Below are positions 50,328-58,025 of a stretch of DNA of 64,000 bases, one piece after another (within the stretch, counting starts at the first letter, position 1; each line of letters opens with the position of its first letter). This stretch comes from Halomonas sp. Y3 (lineage in GTDB: Bacteria > Pseudomonadota > Gammaproteobacteria > Pseudomonadales > Halomonadaceae). A program made the translations under genes and the position numbers. Below the pieces are notes generated by a model. The model made no database searches and was not told where the DNA came from. It worked only from the letters and a program-made list of their open reading frames with translations. The stretch lies in NCBI RefSeq assembly GCF_024137965.1, contig NZ_CP099975.1, positions 3,906,001-3,970,000 on the forward strand, in the 5' to 3' direction.

Positions 50328-52439
50328 TTACCACTTGCCATAGGTGCCTTCCTTCAGCGCGTCATAGAGGTTCGCCGCGTTGTGCTCCTCGCCGTCGTAG
50401 ATGACCTTCTCGTCACCGGCCAGCTCCACGCTCTCGCCATTCTCCAGCTCGAAGACGTAGGTGGTGTTCTTGAGGTCGTCCTCGCGCACCAGCACCCCCT
50501 GGAAGGCCTCCGGATTGAAGCGGAAGGTGGTACAGCCCTTGAGCTTGCTCTGGTAGGCGTCGAGGTAGAGGTCCTTGAACTCCTCGAAGGGGAACTCGGT
50601 GGGCACGTTCACCGTCTTGGAGATCGCCGAGTCGACCCAGGCCTGGGCGGCGGCCTGCACCGCCACGTGCTGCTTGGGGCTCACCGCGTCGGCGGTGATG
50701 AAGTAGTCGGGCAGGTCGCTCTCCACGGCGTCGGCGGCGATGAAGTGGCGGTAGGCCGCCAGCTCGAAGGAGACCACCTCGACCTGCTCCTTGGTCTTCT
50801 TGCCCGACTGGATGACGTTGCGGAAGTAGCGGTGCGAGAACGACGGCTCGATGCCGTTGGAGGCGTTGTTGCCCAGCGACAGCGAGATGGTGCCGGTCGG
50901 CGCGATGGAGCTGTGGTGGGTGAAGCGCGCACCATGCTCGGCGAGTGCCGCGACCAGCTCCGGCTCCACCTCGGCGACCTTCTGCATGTAGCGGCTGTAG
51001 CGCGCATGCAGGATGCGACCGGGCACCTTGTCGCCGATCTCGTAGCCGTCCTTCTTGAGCTCCGGGCGCTCACGCAGCATCTTCGGGGTGATCTCGTAGT
51101 CCTCGGCCAGTGCCGGGGCCATGCCCTTCTCGCGGGAGAGTTCCAGCGCCTGCTTCCAGCCCTCGATGGCCAGGTTGCGGCTCACCTCCTCGGTGAAGGC
51201 CAGCGACTCCGGCGAGCCGTAGGGGATCTTGAGCATGGTCAGGGTGGAGCCCAGGCCCAGGAAGCCCATGCCATGGCGGCGCTTGGCCTCGATCTCGCGA
51301 CGCTGGCCTTCCAGCGGCAGTCCGCTGATCTCCACCACGTTGTCGAGCATGCGGGTGAAGATCGCCACCACCTGGCGATAGCGCTCCCAGTCGAAGCGCG
51401 GCTTCTTGCCGAAGGGGTCGATCACGAAGCGCGTCAGGTTCACCGAGCCCAGCAGGCAGGCGCCCTCGGGCGGCAGCGGCTGCTCGCCGCAGGGGTTGGT
51501 GGCGCGGATCTCCTCGCAGAACCAGTTGTTGTTCATCCGGTTGACCTGGTCGATCAGGATGAAGCCCGGCTCGGCGTAATCATAGGTGGAACGCATGATG
51601 GTGTCCCACAGCTCACGGGCCTTGATCACCTCGACGATGCGGCAGGCCACGCGACCCTCGGCGTCGACGGTATAGCCCTCCTCCACCACCGGCCAGTCGC
51701 GGTAGATCAGCTCGCTCTCCTCGACGTCATCCTTCTCGCCGGCGTGCAGCGGGAAGGCCAGCGGCCAGTCGGTGTCCTTCTTCACCGCTTCCATGAACTC
51801 GTCGGTGATCAGCAGGCTGAGGTTGAACTGGCGCAGGCGACCCGACTCGCGCTTGGCCTCGATGAACTGACGCACGTCGGGGTGGCCGACGTCGAAGGTT
51901 CCCATCTGGGCGCCGCGGCGGCCACCGGCGGAGGCCACCGTGAAGCACATCTTGTCGTAGATATCCATGAACGCCAGGGGGCCGTTGGTGCCGGCACCGG
52001 CGCCGAACACGAAGGCACCCTTGTGACGCAGGGTGGAGAACTCGTAGCCGATGCCGCAGCCAGCCTTGAGGGTCATGCCGGCGTCGACCACGGAGTCGAG
52101 GATATCGTGCATGGAGTCGCGGATGGTGCGCGACACCGTGCAGTTGATCAGGCTCACCGCCGGCTTGTAGGCCTCGGCGCCGGCGTTGGACATGATCCGC
52201 CCGGCGGGGATGGCGCCGTTCTCCAGCGCCCAGCGGAACTTGGGCAGCCACTCGTCGGCCTGCTTGCCCTCCACCGCGGCCAGGGCCCGCGCCACCCGCT
52301 CCCAGGTCGCCGCCACGTCCTTGTCCACGGGCTTGCCGTGGCGGTCCTTGAGGCGGTACTTGGCGTCCCAGATGTCACGTGACGGGCCCTGCAGGGGGAC
52401 CTCGCTGGATGACTTCACGGCCTTGGTGGAAGTGCTCAT
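50328..52439 (-). CDS. nrdJa: NrdJa, class II ribonucleotide reductase large part, 703 aa
   Basis: Adenosylcobalamin-dependent reduction of ribonucleotides, independent of oxygen. Active-site features: SLINCTVSRTI (first redox Cys), NPCGEQPLPPEGACLLGSVNL (split here: NPCGEQPLPPEG and CLLGSVNL) with the radical Cys/Glu, and APTGTISLSLGNNASNGIEP. No ATP cone at the N-terminus. ATG 52439 (MSTSTK) is chosen over the longer frame. It follows ubiT by 40 bp. Useful in a facultative denitrifier because class I enzymes need O2. Confidence 0.93.
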   Translation of the reverse strand: MSTSTKAVKSSSEVPLQGPSRDIWDAKYRLKDRHGKPVDKDVAATWERVARALAAVEGKQADEWLPKFRWALENGAIPAGRIMSNAGAEAYKPAVSLINCTVSRTIRDSMHDILDSVVDAGMTLKAGCGIGYEFSTLRHKGAFVFGAGAGTNGPLAFMDIYDKMCFTVASAGGRRGAQMGTFDVGHPDVRQFIEAKRESGRLRQFNLSLLITDEFMEAVKKDTDWPLAFPLHAGEKDDVEESELIYRDWPVVEEGYTVDAEGRVACRIVEVIKARELWDTIMRSTYDYAEPGFILIDQVNRMNNNWFCEEIRATNPCGEQPLPPEGACLLGSVNLTRFVIDPFGKKPRFDWERYRQVVAIFTRMLDNVVEISGLPLEGQRREIEAKRRHGMGFLGLGSTLTMLKIPYGSPESLAFTEEVSRNLAIEGWKQALELSREKGMAPALAEDYEITPKMLRERPELKKDGYEIGDKVPGRILHARYSRYMQKVAEVEPELVAALAEHGARFTHHSSIAPTGTISLSLGNNASNGIEPSFSHRYFRNVIQSGKKTKEQVEVVSFELAAYRHFIAADAVESDLPDYFITADAVSPKQHVAVQAAAQAWVDSAISKTVNVPTEFPFEEFKDLYLDAYQSKLKGCTTFRFNPEAFQGVLVREDDLKNTTYVFELENGESVELAGDEKVIYDGEEHNAANLYDALKEGTYGKW

Positions 52440-52479
52440 GCGGATGGCTCCGGAAGTAAGTCGGTTTATCGGAAAAGGG

Positions 52480-52974
52480 TCAGGTCGTGCGTCTTGCCAG
52501 CCGCTCCAGGCGGACCAGCAGTTCACCGAAGGGCCCCTGGGCCAGCCCCTCCTCGCGACCGTCGAGGAGGTTTTTGACCATCAGGCCCAGCTCGGTGTCG
52601 CCCTCGATCAGCAGGCGGCGCTGGAAGAACAGGGCGTCGGGGTCCTCGCGGCGGGTGGCCAGGCAGAGGAACTCGCGCCAGCCGCCACGGATGGAGGCCT
52701 CGCCGGGCTCGGTACAGACCCTGAGGCGCTCGTTCTCGAGGGTCAGGGTCAACGCCACGCCGAGATCCTCGATGGCCAGGGTGATGCGGCGCCCCTCGAG
52801 GGCGTCGAACTCCCCCTCGGCCAGGGGCTCGGCGAAGGTGCGGTTGAGCAGCGGTTCCACCAGGCGGCGCTTGACGCCGACCGGCACGCGCGGATCGACG
52901 GCGCGAATCAGGCGGGCGGGTGCGGGAAGGCGCGGCAGGGCCTGTAACGGTAAAGGCAACAACGGCAGGGACAT
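52480..52974 (-). CDS. ubiT: UbiT, SCP2-domain ubiquinone accessory protein, 164 aa
   Basis: SCP2-type lipid-binding protein (YhbT/UbiT) needed with UbiU/UbiV for ubiquinone made without oxygen. It has the short N-terminal segment LPRLPAPARLIRAVDPRVP, NRTFAEPLAEGEFDALEGR and the SCP2 core ending FFQRRLLIEGDTELGLMVKNLLDG. ATG 52974 has AGGAGAGCTGT upstream. Placement next to nrdJab groups two O2-independent functions. Confidence 0.9.
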   Translation of the reverse strand: MSLPLLPLPLQALPRLPAPARLIRAVDPRVPVGVKRRLVEPLLNRTFAEPLAEGEFDALEGRRITLAIEDLGVALTLTLENERLRVCTEPGEASIRGGWREFLCLATRREDPDALFFQRRLLIEGDTELGLMVKNLLDGREEGLAQGPFGELLVRLERLARRTT

Positions 52975-53249
52975 GACAGCTCTCCTGAGGATAACCACGC
53001 GGCCGAGGCCGCCGAACCGTTCATCCTAGGCCGGTGTTCCCCGGGCTGCACTGACATGCATCATGTCGCCGGACAGCCCTCGATCACCCGCGGCCCGCCT
53101 ACCATATATAGACCATATCGCCTCGGCAAGCCCCATATCTGGTGCAGGCGAGGCGACATCATGACCCATTTTCATTTGACAGCGAGAGAGCCGCGGCGTG
53201 GCGCGGCCAGGGGCGGGAGACGACGCGTCGATCGGCTGCGCCGACTCGC
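52975..53249. other. Promoter gap before ubiT-nrdJab
   Basis: 275 bp without a convincing gene. It has AT-rich CCATATATAGACCATAT around 53102-53118, a possible -10 region for the minus strand, and a TCGCCTCG (53118-53125) / CGAGGCGA (53149-53156) inverted repeat. No clear FNR/DNR or NsrR site found. Confidence 0.3.
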
Positions 53250-54635
53250 TCAGACGGTGCGCGAGTAGCGGTTCTCTTCGGGCTTGAGATAGGCGTCGAA
53301 GGCCATGGCGGCATTGCGCATCATCAGCCGTCCGGCGGGCAGCACCTCGATCTCACCCTCGCGGATCGCCAGCAAGCCGTCGTCGGCCATCTCCTGCAGC
53401 TGCGCCAGGGCGTCGGCGAAGTAGTCGCGGAAGACGATACCGTGGGCGGCCTCGATGGTGGCGAAGTCGATGCGGTTGTGGCACATCAGGGCGTTGATCA
53501 CGTCGCGGCGCAGGCGGTCATCGGCGTTGAGGCGGTAGCCGCGGAACACCGGCAGGCGCCCTTCCTCCAGGCGATGCTGATACTGGGCGGTCTCCTTTAC
53601 GTTCTGGCTGTAGGTGTCGCCCACCTTGCCGATGGAGGTGATGCCCAGGGCGATCATGTCGCAGTCGGCGTGGGTGGAGTAGCCCTGGAAATTGCGCTGC
53701 AGGGTGCCGTTCTCGCGGGCCAGGGAGAGCTCATCGTCGGGCAGGGCGAAGTGGTCCATGCCGATATAGACGTAGCCGGCGGCGGTGAGGCGGCGGATGG
53801 TCAGCTCGAGCAGCTCCAGCTTGCGCTCCGGCGGCGGCATGTCCTCGGGGCGGATCAGCCGCTGGGCCTTGAACAGCTCCGGCAGGTGGGCATAGCTGTA
53901 GGTGGCGATGCGGTCCGGGCGCAGGGCGATGATCTTGTCGAGGGTGGCATCGAAGCTGGCCACCGTCTGCAGCGGCAGGCCGTAGATCAGGTCGACGCTC
54001 ACCGATTCGAAGCCGGCCTCCCGGGCGGCATGCACCAGTGAGACGACATCCTCCTCGCTCTGCACGCGGTTGACGGCCTTCTGCACGTCGAGATCGAAGT
54101 CCTGCACCCCGAAGCTCAGGCGGTTGAAGCCCAGGTCATGGAGCTCGTGGATCTGCTCGGGAGTCACGGTGCGCGGGTCCACCTCCAGGGAGAACTCGCG
54201 CTCGGCGGGCGGAGCGAAGTGGAAGGCCTCGTCCAGCGCCGCCATCAGCTCGCCGAGCTGGGCGTTGCTCAGGTAGGTCGGGGTGCCACCGCCCAGGTGC
54301 AGCTGGGTCATGCGCCGCGACTCGTCGAACAGCGCGCCCTGCACGCGGATCTCCTGCTTGAGCCACTCGAGGTACTCGGCGGCCCGCTCGGTGTTGTGGG
54401 TGATGATCTTGTTGCAGGCGCAGTAGTAGCAGAGGCTCTTGCAGAACGGGATATGCACGTAGACCGACAGCGACTTGGGCGTCTCGGCCCGGTTGCTGCG
54501 CTCGGCGGCGGCGCGGTAGTCGTCCTCGGCGAAGGCCGCATGGAACTGGGGCGCCGTAGGGTAGGAGGTATAGCGCGGCCCCGGGCGGTCGTACTTCTCC
54601 ACCAGGGGGCGATCGAACAGCAGGTCGTCTTGCAT
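53250..54635 (-). CDS. hemN: HemN, O2-independent coproporphyrinogen III dehydrogenase, 461 aa
   Basis: Radical SAM enzyme converting coproporphyrinogen III to protoporphyrinogen IX without oxygen. It starts DRPLVEKYDRPGPRYTSYPT (family start), with CKSLCYYCACNK (CxxxCxxC plus a fourth Cys, about residue 66), LHLGGGTPTYL and the C-terminal HemN domain. Length equals true HemN rather than HemW. It lies 65 bp after nnrS copy 2, with an FNR-type box inside the nnrS end. Confidence 0.96.
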   Translation of the reverse strand: MQDDLLFDRPLVEKYDRPGPRYTSYPTAPQFHAAFAEDDYRAAAERSNRAETPKSLSVYVHIPFCKSLCYYCACNKIITHNTERAAEYLEWLKQEIRVQGALFDESRRMTQLHLGGGTPTYLSNAQLGELMAALDEAFHFAPPAEREFSLEVDPRTVTPEQIHELHDLGFNRLSFGVQDFDLDVQKAVNRVQSEEDVVSLVHAAREAGFESVSVDLIYGLPLQTVASFDATLDKIIALRPDRIATYSYAHLPELFKAQRLIRPEDMPPPERKLELLELTIRRLTAAGYVYIGMDHFALPDDELSLARENGTLQRNFQGYSTHADCDMIALGITSIGKVGDTYSQNVKETAQYQHRLEEGRLPVFRGYRLNADDRLRRDVINALMCHNRIDFATIEAAHGIVFRDYFADALAQLQEMADDGLLAIREGEIEVLPAGRLMMRNAAMAFDAYLKPEENRYSRTV

Positions 54636-54700
54636 CGTGAAACAGCCTCTTCAACCGGGGGCGGCACCGCGGCGCCGCCGTATGGGGCAGAGTATGCCAT

Positions 54701-55909
54701 TCAGGGCCCGGCGCGTCGGTACCCTTCTCGAGGTAGCTGACCTGGATCAAGCCTGCGGCGCGCCGTGCGGCGGCACCAGTGGAGCAGGCGCCAGGCGGCA
54801 AGCCCCCAGGCCAGGCTCCAGAGCGCGGCGGAACTCCACAGCAGGGCCAGCCAGTGCTGGCCGGCATCCAGCGCCAGCAGGCGCAGCAGCGCGGCCAGGG
54901 AGAAAAGCAGCGCCAGGGGCAACAGCAGCGTCTCCGCCTCGGGGCGCGCCTTGGCGCGCAGGATCGCCTGGCGCAGCATGATGCCGGAGGCCAGGGTGCC
55001 GAGCGCCCCGATGGTGAAGGCGTGCAGGGTGGCGCTGGCGTGGGGCTGCTGCCACCAGGCCCGGGCCAGCAGCAAGAGGCCCACCCCCAGCCAGGCGTAG
55101 CCCACCATGAGCCCCAGCAGGTCGGGTCGCCCGCGGCAGGCCCAGGGCCGCCAGCGCCATAGTCGCCACAGCACCAGCAGCCCGGCCGCCAGAACCAGCC
55201 CCGCGGCCAGCGGCCGCAGCGGCGGCCACAGCATCAGCAACGGCGTCACCCCGAGCAGCACGATCAGCGCCGCCTCGAGGCGCGGCTGGACCCCCGCCCC
55301 GGCCTGGCGCCGGCTCGCCATCAGGTGGCCGTTCACCGCCGGCGCCAGCACCCGCCCGCCCATGAACACCATCAGCAGCACCAGCCACAGCACCCCCTGA
55401 TGCATCACCAGCGCCGTGGTCGGCATGGCGCCCAGGTGGCGCCAGACCAGGGTGACCAGGGCCAGCAGGCAGAGCAGGCCCAGCAGCGGCGAGAGCACCC
55501 GGTTGCGCCACTTCTTGGCGGCGATGAAGCGCGGCACCAGGCGCCAGCCGAGCAGCAGCACGAAGGCCCCATCGGCCAGGATCACCGGCAGGGCGACGGG
55601 CCACAGCAGGCCGCCCAGGCGTGCCGCCAGCCAGAGGCCGCCCAGTAGCCAGAGCCAGCGCTGGTTGAGCGGCCCCAGCAGGTAGCCGGCGATCACCGCC
55701 AGGGCGAAGCCGAACAGCAGCTCGCGACCATGTGCCGCAGGGGAGGCCAGCAGCGGCACCTCCTGCAGGTGATAGAGTGACAGCAGGGAAAGCGGCACCA
55801 GCAGGGCCGCGTGCAGGGCCGCCAGCGGGAAGAGCCAGCGCCAGGCCGGAACGGTGGAAGCGGTTCTCCCGGGGCGATTCACGGAAGGCTTTGCGTCACT
55901 CTTTAACAT
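54701..55909 (-). CDS. nnrS: NnrS family protein, second copy, 402 aa
   Basis: Twelve-helix NnrS paralogue (WRWLFPLAALHAALLVPLSLL at the start, HGRELLFGFALAVIAGYLLGPLNQ with the conserved His, HQGVLWLVLLMVFMGGRVLAP, LHAFTIGALGTLASGIMLR). It differs strongly from the copy at 11293. The assumed ATG 55909 lies within an NsrR-like site and lacks a clear ribosome site, so the start is uncertain. It is divergent from the ybaN-like gene and nsrR. Confidence 0.88.
   Translation of the reverse strand: MLKSDAKPSVNRPGRTASTVPAWRWLFPLAALHAALLVPLSLLSLYHLQEVPLLASPAAHGRELLFGFALAVIAGYLLGPLNQRWLWLLGGLWLAARLGGLLWPVALPVILADGAFVLLLGWRLVPRFIAAKKWRNRVLSPLLGLLCLLALVTLVWRHLGAMPTTALVMHQGVLWLVLLMVFMGGRVLAPAVNGHLMASRRQAGAGVQPRLEAALIVLLGVTPLLMLWPPLRPLAAGLVLAAGLLVLWRLWRWRPWACRGRPDLLGLMVGYAWLGVGLLLLARAWWQQPHASATLHAFTIGALGTLASGIMLRQAILRAKARPEAETLLLPLALLFSLAALLRLLALDAGQHWLALLWSSAALWSLAWGLAAWRLLHWCRRTARRRLDPGQLPREGYRRAGP
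54737..54750. promoter_or_regulatory. FNR-type box for hemN
   Basis: Read toward hemN: TTGAT-CCAG-GTCAG, one mismatch. Centre 108 bp before the hemN start, inside the last codons of nnrS; gives hemN its own anaerobic promoter. Confidence 0.65.
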
Positions 55910-55927
55910 GCATGTAAAATACTATTT
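55905..55927. promoter_or_regulatory. NsrR-type operator in the nnrS/ybaN divergent gap
   Basis: Half-sites AACATGCATGT and AAATACTATTT around A; about 17 of 22 positions agree. It overlaps the annotated nnrS start and could serve ybaN-nsrR as well. Confidence 0.6.
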
Positions 55928-55959
55928 ATTGAGCATCGCCGCCACGGGGGAGGTTCTGC

Positions 55960-56373
55960 ATGACACACCCGGTCTCGCGTATCGCCTGGAGCGGGCTGGC
56001 CTATGGCTGCATCGGCCTGGGCACCGCCGGCCTGGTAGTGCCGCTGCTGCCCACCACGCCCTTCCTGCTGGTGGCGGCCTGGGCCGCCCCCAAGGGCTCC
56101 CCGCGGCTGGCCCGATGGCTGCACGCGCATCCGCGCCTGGGCCCCACCCTGCACGCCTGGCGGGAGCAGCGCGCGGTGCCGCGCCGGGCCAAGCGGCTGG
56201 CGCTGGTGCTGCTGCTGATGAGCTGGCTGGTGCTGTGGGTCGGCGGCGCGGCGCCCGCCGTGCTGGCACTGACCGGGCTGCTGTTCTGCGGCGTGGCAGG
56301 CTTCCTGCTGACGCGACCCGATGCCGCAGGCGATGGCGCCCTCACGGCAACGAGCGATAAACTGATAGAATAG
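55960..56373 (+). CDS. YbaN/DUF454 family membrane protein, 137 aa
   Basis: Small inner-membrane protein with the DUF454 start GCIGLGTAGLVVPLLPTTPFLLVAAW (quoted as GLGTAGLVVPLLPTTPF), WLHAHPRLG and a final two-helix hairpin. GGGGAGG precedes ATG 55960. It lies 57 bp before nsrR and may be co-transcribed. DUF454 function is unknown; some members neighbour heme or NO genes. Confidence 0.82.
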   Translation: MTHPVSRIAWSGLAYGCIGLGTAGLVVPLLPTTPFLLVAAWAAPKGSPRLARWLHAHPRLGPTLHAWREQRAVPRRAKRLALVLLLMSWLVLWVGGAAPAVLALTGLLFCGVAGFLLTRPDAAGDGALTATSDKLIE

Positions 56374-56430
56374 AAGCGTCTTATCTTATCAAGTTTGACT
56401 AATATCAAGCAGAGAGGTGGCAGCCCTCGT

Positions 56431-56907
56431 ATGCACCTGACCCGCTTTACCGACTACTCCATTCGCGTGCTGATCTACCTGGCGGCGAAGGGGGAAGCGC
56501 GATCCACGATCCATGAGATCGCCACCAGCTTCGATGTCTCCCGCAACCACCTGATGAAGGTGGTCCAGGACCTGAGCCACAAGGGCTACATCACCGCTAT
56601 TCGCGGCAAGAACGGCGGCCTGCTGCTCAAGAAGGCCCCCGAGGAGATCCGCCTGGGCAGGCTGGTGCGCGATACCGAGAATGACCTGGAGCTGGTGGAG
56701 TGCTTCGGCGACAGCAACGAGTGCAAGATCACCCCGGCCTGCCGGCTCAAGCCGATCCTGGCCGAGGCGCTGCGTGCCTTTCTCGCCGTGCTCGACAAGT
56801 ACACCCTGGCCGACATGCTGGGCCCCCAGCAGCCGCAGCTGGTCGAGCTGCTGAGAATCGAGCCATTGGCCAGCAAGGCCGGCAGCACCCCGCCGCTGGC
56901 CTCCTGA
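56431..56907 (+). CDS. nsrR: NsrR, NO-sensing Rrf2-family repressor, 158 aa
   Basis: Rrf2 winged-helix protein with a [4Fe-4S] cluster; NO damages the cluster and relieves repression. It starts MHLTRFTDYSIRVLIYLA (NsrR type), recognition helix VSRNHLMKVVQDLSHKGYI, wing GKNGGLLL, and three cluster cysteines C91, C98, C104 in VECFGDSNECKITPAC. The cognate palindromes are found at nine places in this window. ATG 56431 matches the family start, although the nearest purine site is about 14 bases away. Confidence 0.95.
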   Translation: MHLTRFTDYSIRVLIYLAAKGEARSTIHEIATSFDVSRNHLMKVVQDLSHKGYITAIRGKNGGLLLKKAPEEIRLGRLVRDTENDLELVECFGDSNECKITPACRLKPILAEALRAFLAVLDKYTLADMLGPQQPQLVELLRIEPLASKAGSTPPLAS

Positions 56908-56964
56908 CGGCCGCCGGCTTGCGCTGCCGGGCGGCGTCGGCGATGCTTGAAAGTGCGTTTTGCC

Positions 56965-56978
56965 ATGACATGGGTCAT
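56965..56978. promoter_or_regulatory. FNR/DNR-like palindrome upstream of the cytochrome
   Basis: ATGAC-ATGG-GTCAT, symmetric with the TGAC/GTCA core but A/T at the outer bases; 108 bp before the cytochrome start and 85 bp before an NsrR-like site. Confidence 0.5.
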
Positions 56979-57055
56979 GGCTGCCCACGGCGCCCTGCGC
57001 CATCATGGGCCCAGACATCGGAGGCATCGGCGGCATCCGATTTTTTCACCGCCTA

Positions 57056-57078
57056 AAGATGCATTCTGGAGACATGTT
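57056..57078. promoter_or_regulatory. NsrR-like operator overlapping the cytochrome ribosome site
   Basis: Half-sites AAGATGCATTC and GGAGACATGTT around T; 10 and about 7 of 11 positions agree. It ends at the ribosome-binding GGAG/start region of the gene at 57080. Confidence 0.6.
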
Positions 57079-57079
57079 C

Positions 57080-57391
57080 ATGAAGCGACTGGCTACCCTC
57101 ACCCTGTCTGGCGTCGCCGCCCTGGCCCTCTCGGCCGCCGTCCAGGCCGAGCCCGACGGCGAGGCGATCTACAACCAGGCCTGCATGGCCTGCCACATGA
57201 CCGGTGCCGCCGGCGCGCCCATCAAGGGCGACGAGGCCGCCTGGGCCCCGCGCCTGGAGCAGGGCATGGAGACCCTCTACGACCACTCCATCAACGGCTT
57301 CCAGGCCATGCCGGCCCGCGGCGGCTTCACCAACCTCAGCGACGAGGAGGTGAAGGCCGCGGTGGACTTCATGCTCGAACCGGTGCTTTAA
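57080..57391 (+). CDS. Small periplasmic cytochrome c (c5-like), 103 aa
   Basis: Signal peptide (residues 1-23, ending VQAEP), heme c motif CMACHM (about residue 35), distal Met in FQAMPARGG followed by FTNLSDEEVKAAVDFML, the c5/class I pattern. ATG 57080 (MKRLAT) is 8 bases after GGAG; the upstream ATGs at 57059 and 57074 are less well placed. Possible electron donor to NorCB, NirS or NosZ, by context: nos genes follow convergently and nsrR precedes. Confidence 0.88.
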   Translation: MKRLATLTLSGVAALALSAAVQAEPDGEAIYNQACMACHMTGAAGAPIKGDEAAWAPRLEQGMETLYDHSINGFQAMPARGGFTNLSDEEVKAAVDFMLEPVL

Positions 57392-57416
57392 GCCGCAGGG
57401 CAGGCACCCGACCAGA

Positions 57417-57449
57417 AGCGCCCCCGGCAGCCAGGCTGCCGGGGGCGCT
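57417..57449. terminator. Bidirectional terminator between cytochrome and nosL
   Basis: AGCGCCCCCGGCAGC, loop CAG, GCTGCCGGGGGCGCT: 15-bp perfect stem between convergent genes. Confidence 0.85.
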
Positions 57450-57482
57450 GCGTTTCCGGGCCGGGCAGCCGCCCGGCGCTAT

Positions 57483-58010
57483 CTACATCATCCGCTCGAT
57501 ATGCGCCCGGGCCAGATCGTTGAGCACCTGGATATCGATCTCATCAAAGCGAAGTAGCCGCCCGTCGTGCTCCGCCATGAAGGCCCGGGCCGCCTCCTCG
57601 CTGCCGAAGGAGGCCAGGGTCGGGCCCATGGCGCCAAACACCGGGTGCTCGGTCACATAGACCGCCACATCGGCAGGAATGAAGGCGTCGTCCGAGGGGT
57701 GGTCCCAGTCGGTGATGCCCATGTCGTGGACGAAGGCCTGGTGCAGCTGGGGCACCGAGTCGGGCTGCAGCAGCCAAACGAACATGTCCGAGGTGGAGCA
57801 GAAGGTCAGCAGCCGCCCGTCGCGCAGGCAGGCCTGGGCCTTGGGGCCCGGAAACTCGGCGATGAACATCCCGCATACCGCGCACTCGTCGTCGTCGCGG
57901 AAGGGGCGCGGCTCGCAGGCCGCGGCCACCTCCTCCTCGCCGCCGCAGCCGGCAAGCCCTGCCAGGGTCACGCCCCCCAGCACGATGATGAACTTCCTGC
58001 GTGTCAGCAT
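57483..58010 (-). CDS. nosL: NosL, copper-delivering lipoprotein, 175 aa
   Basis: Outer lipoprotein that supplies Cu(I) for nitrous oxide reductase maturation. Signal peptide with lipobox LAGC (about residues 18-22), then ECAVCGMFIAEFPGPKAQ and FCSTSDMFVW holding the conserved Cys/Met ligands, and PVFGAMGP near the end. Last gene of nosRZDFYL, 15 bp after nosY. Confidence 0.94.
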   Translation of the reverse strand: MLTRRKFIIVLGGVTLAGLAGCGGEEEVAAACEPRPFRDDDECAVCGMFIAEFPGPKAQACLRDGRLLTFCSTSDMFVWLLQPDSVPQLHQAFVHDMGITDWDHPSDDAFIPADVAVYVTEHPVFGAMGPTLASFGSEEAARAFMAEHDGRLLRFDEIDIQVLNDLARAHIERMM

Positions 58011-58025
58011 GGGTCGGTTTCCTTG

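Noticed and set aside
53161-53268. 35-codon plus-strand frame overlapping the hemN end
   Set aside because: Arg-rich, overlaps hemN, no ribosome site and no conserved feature.
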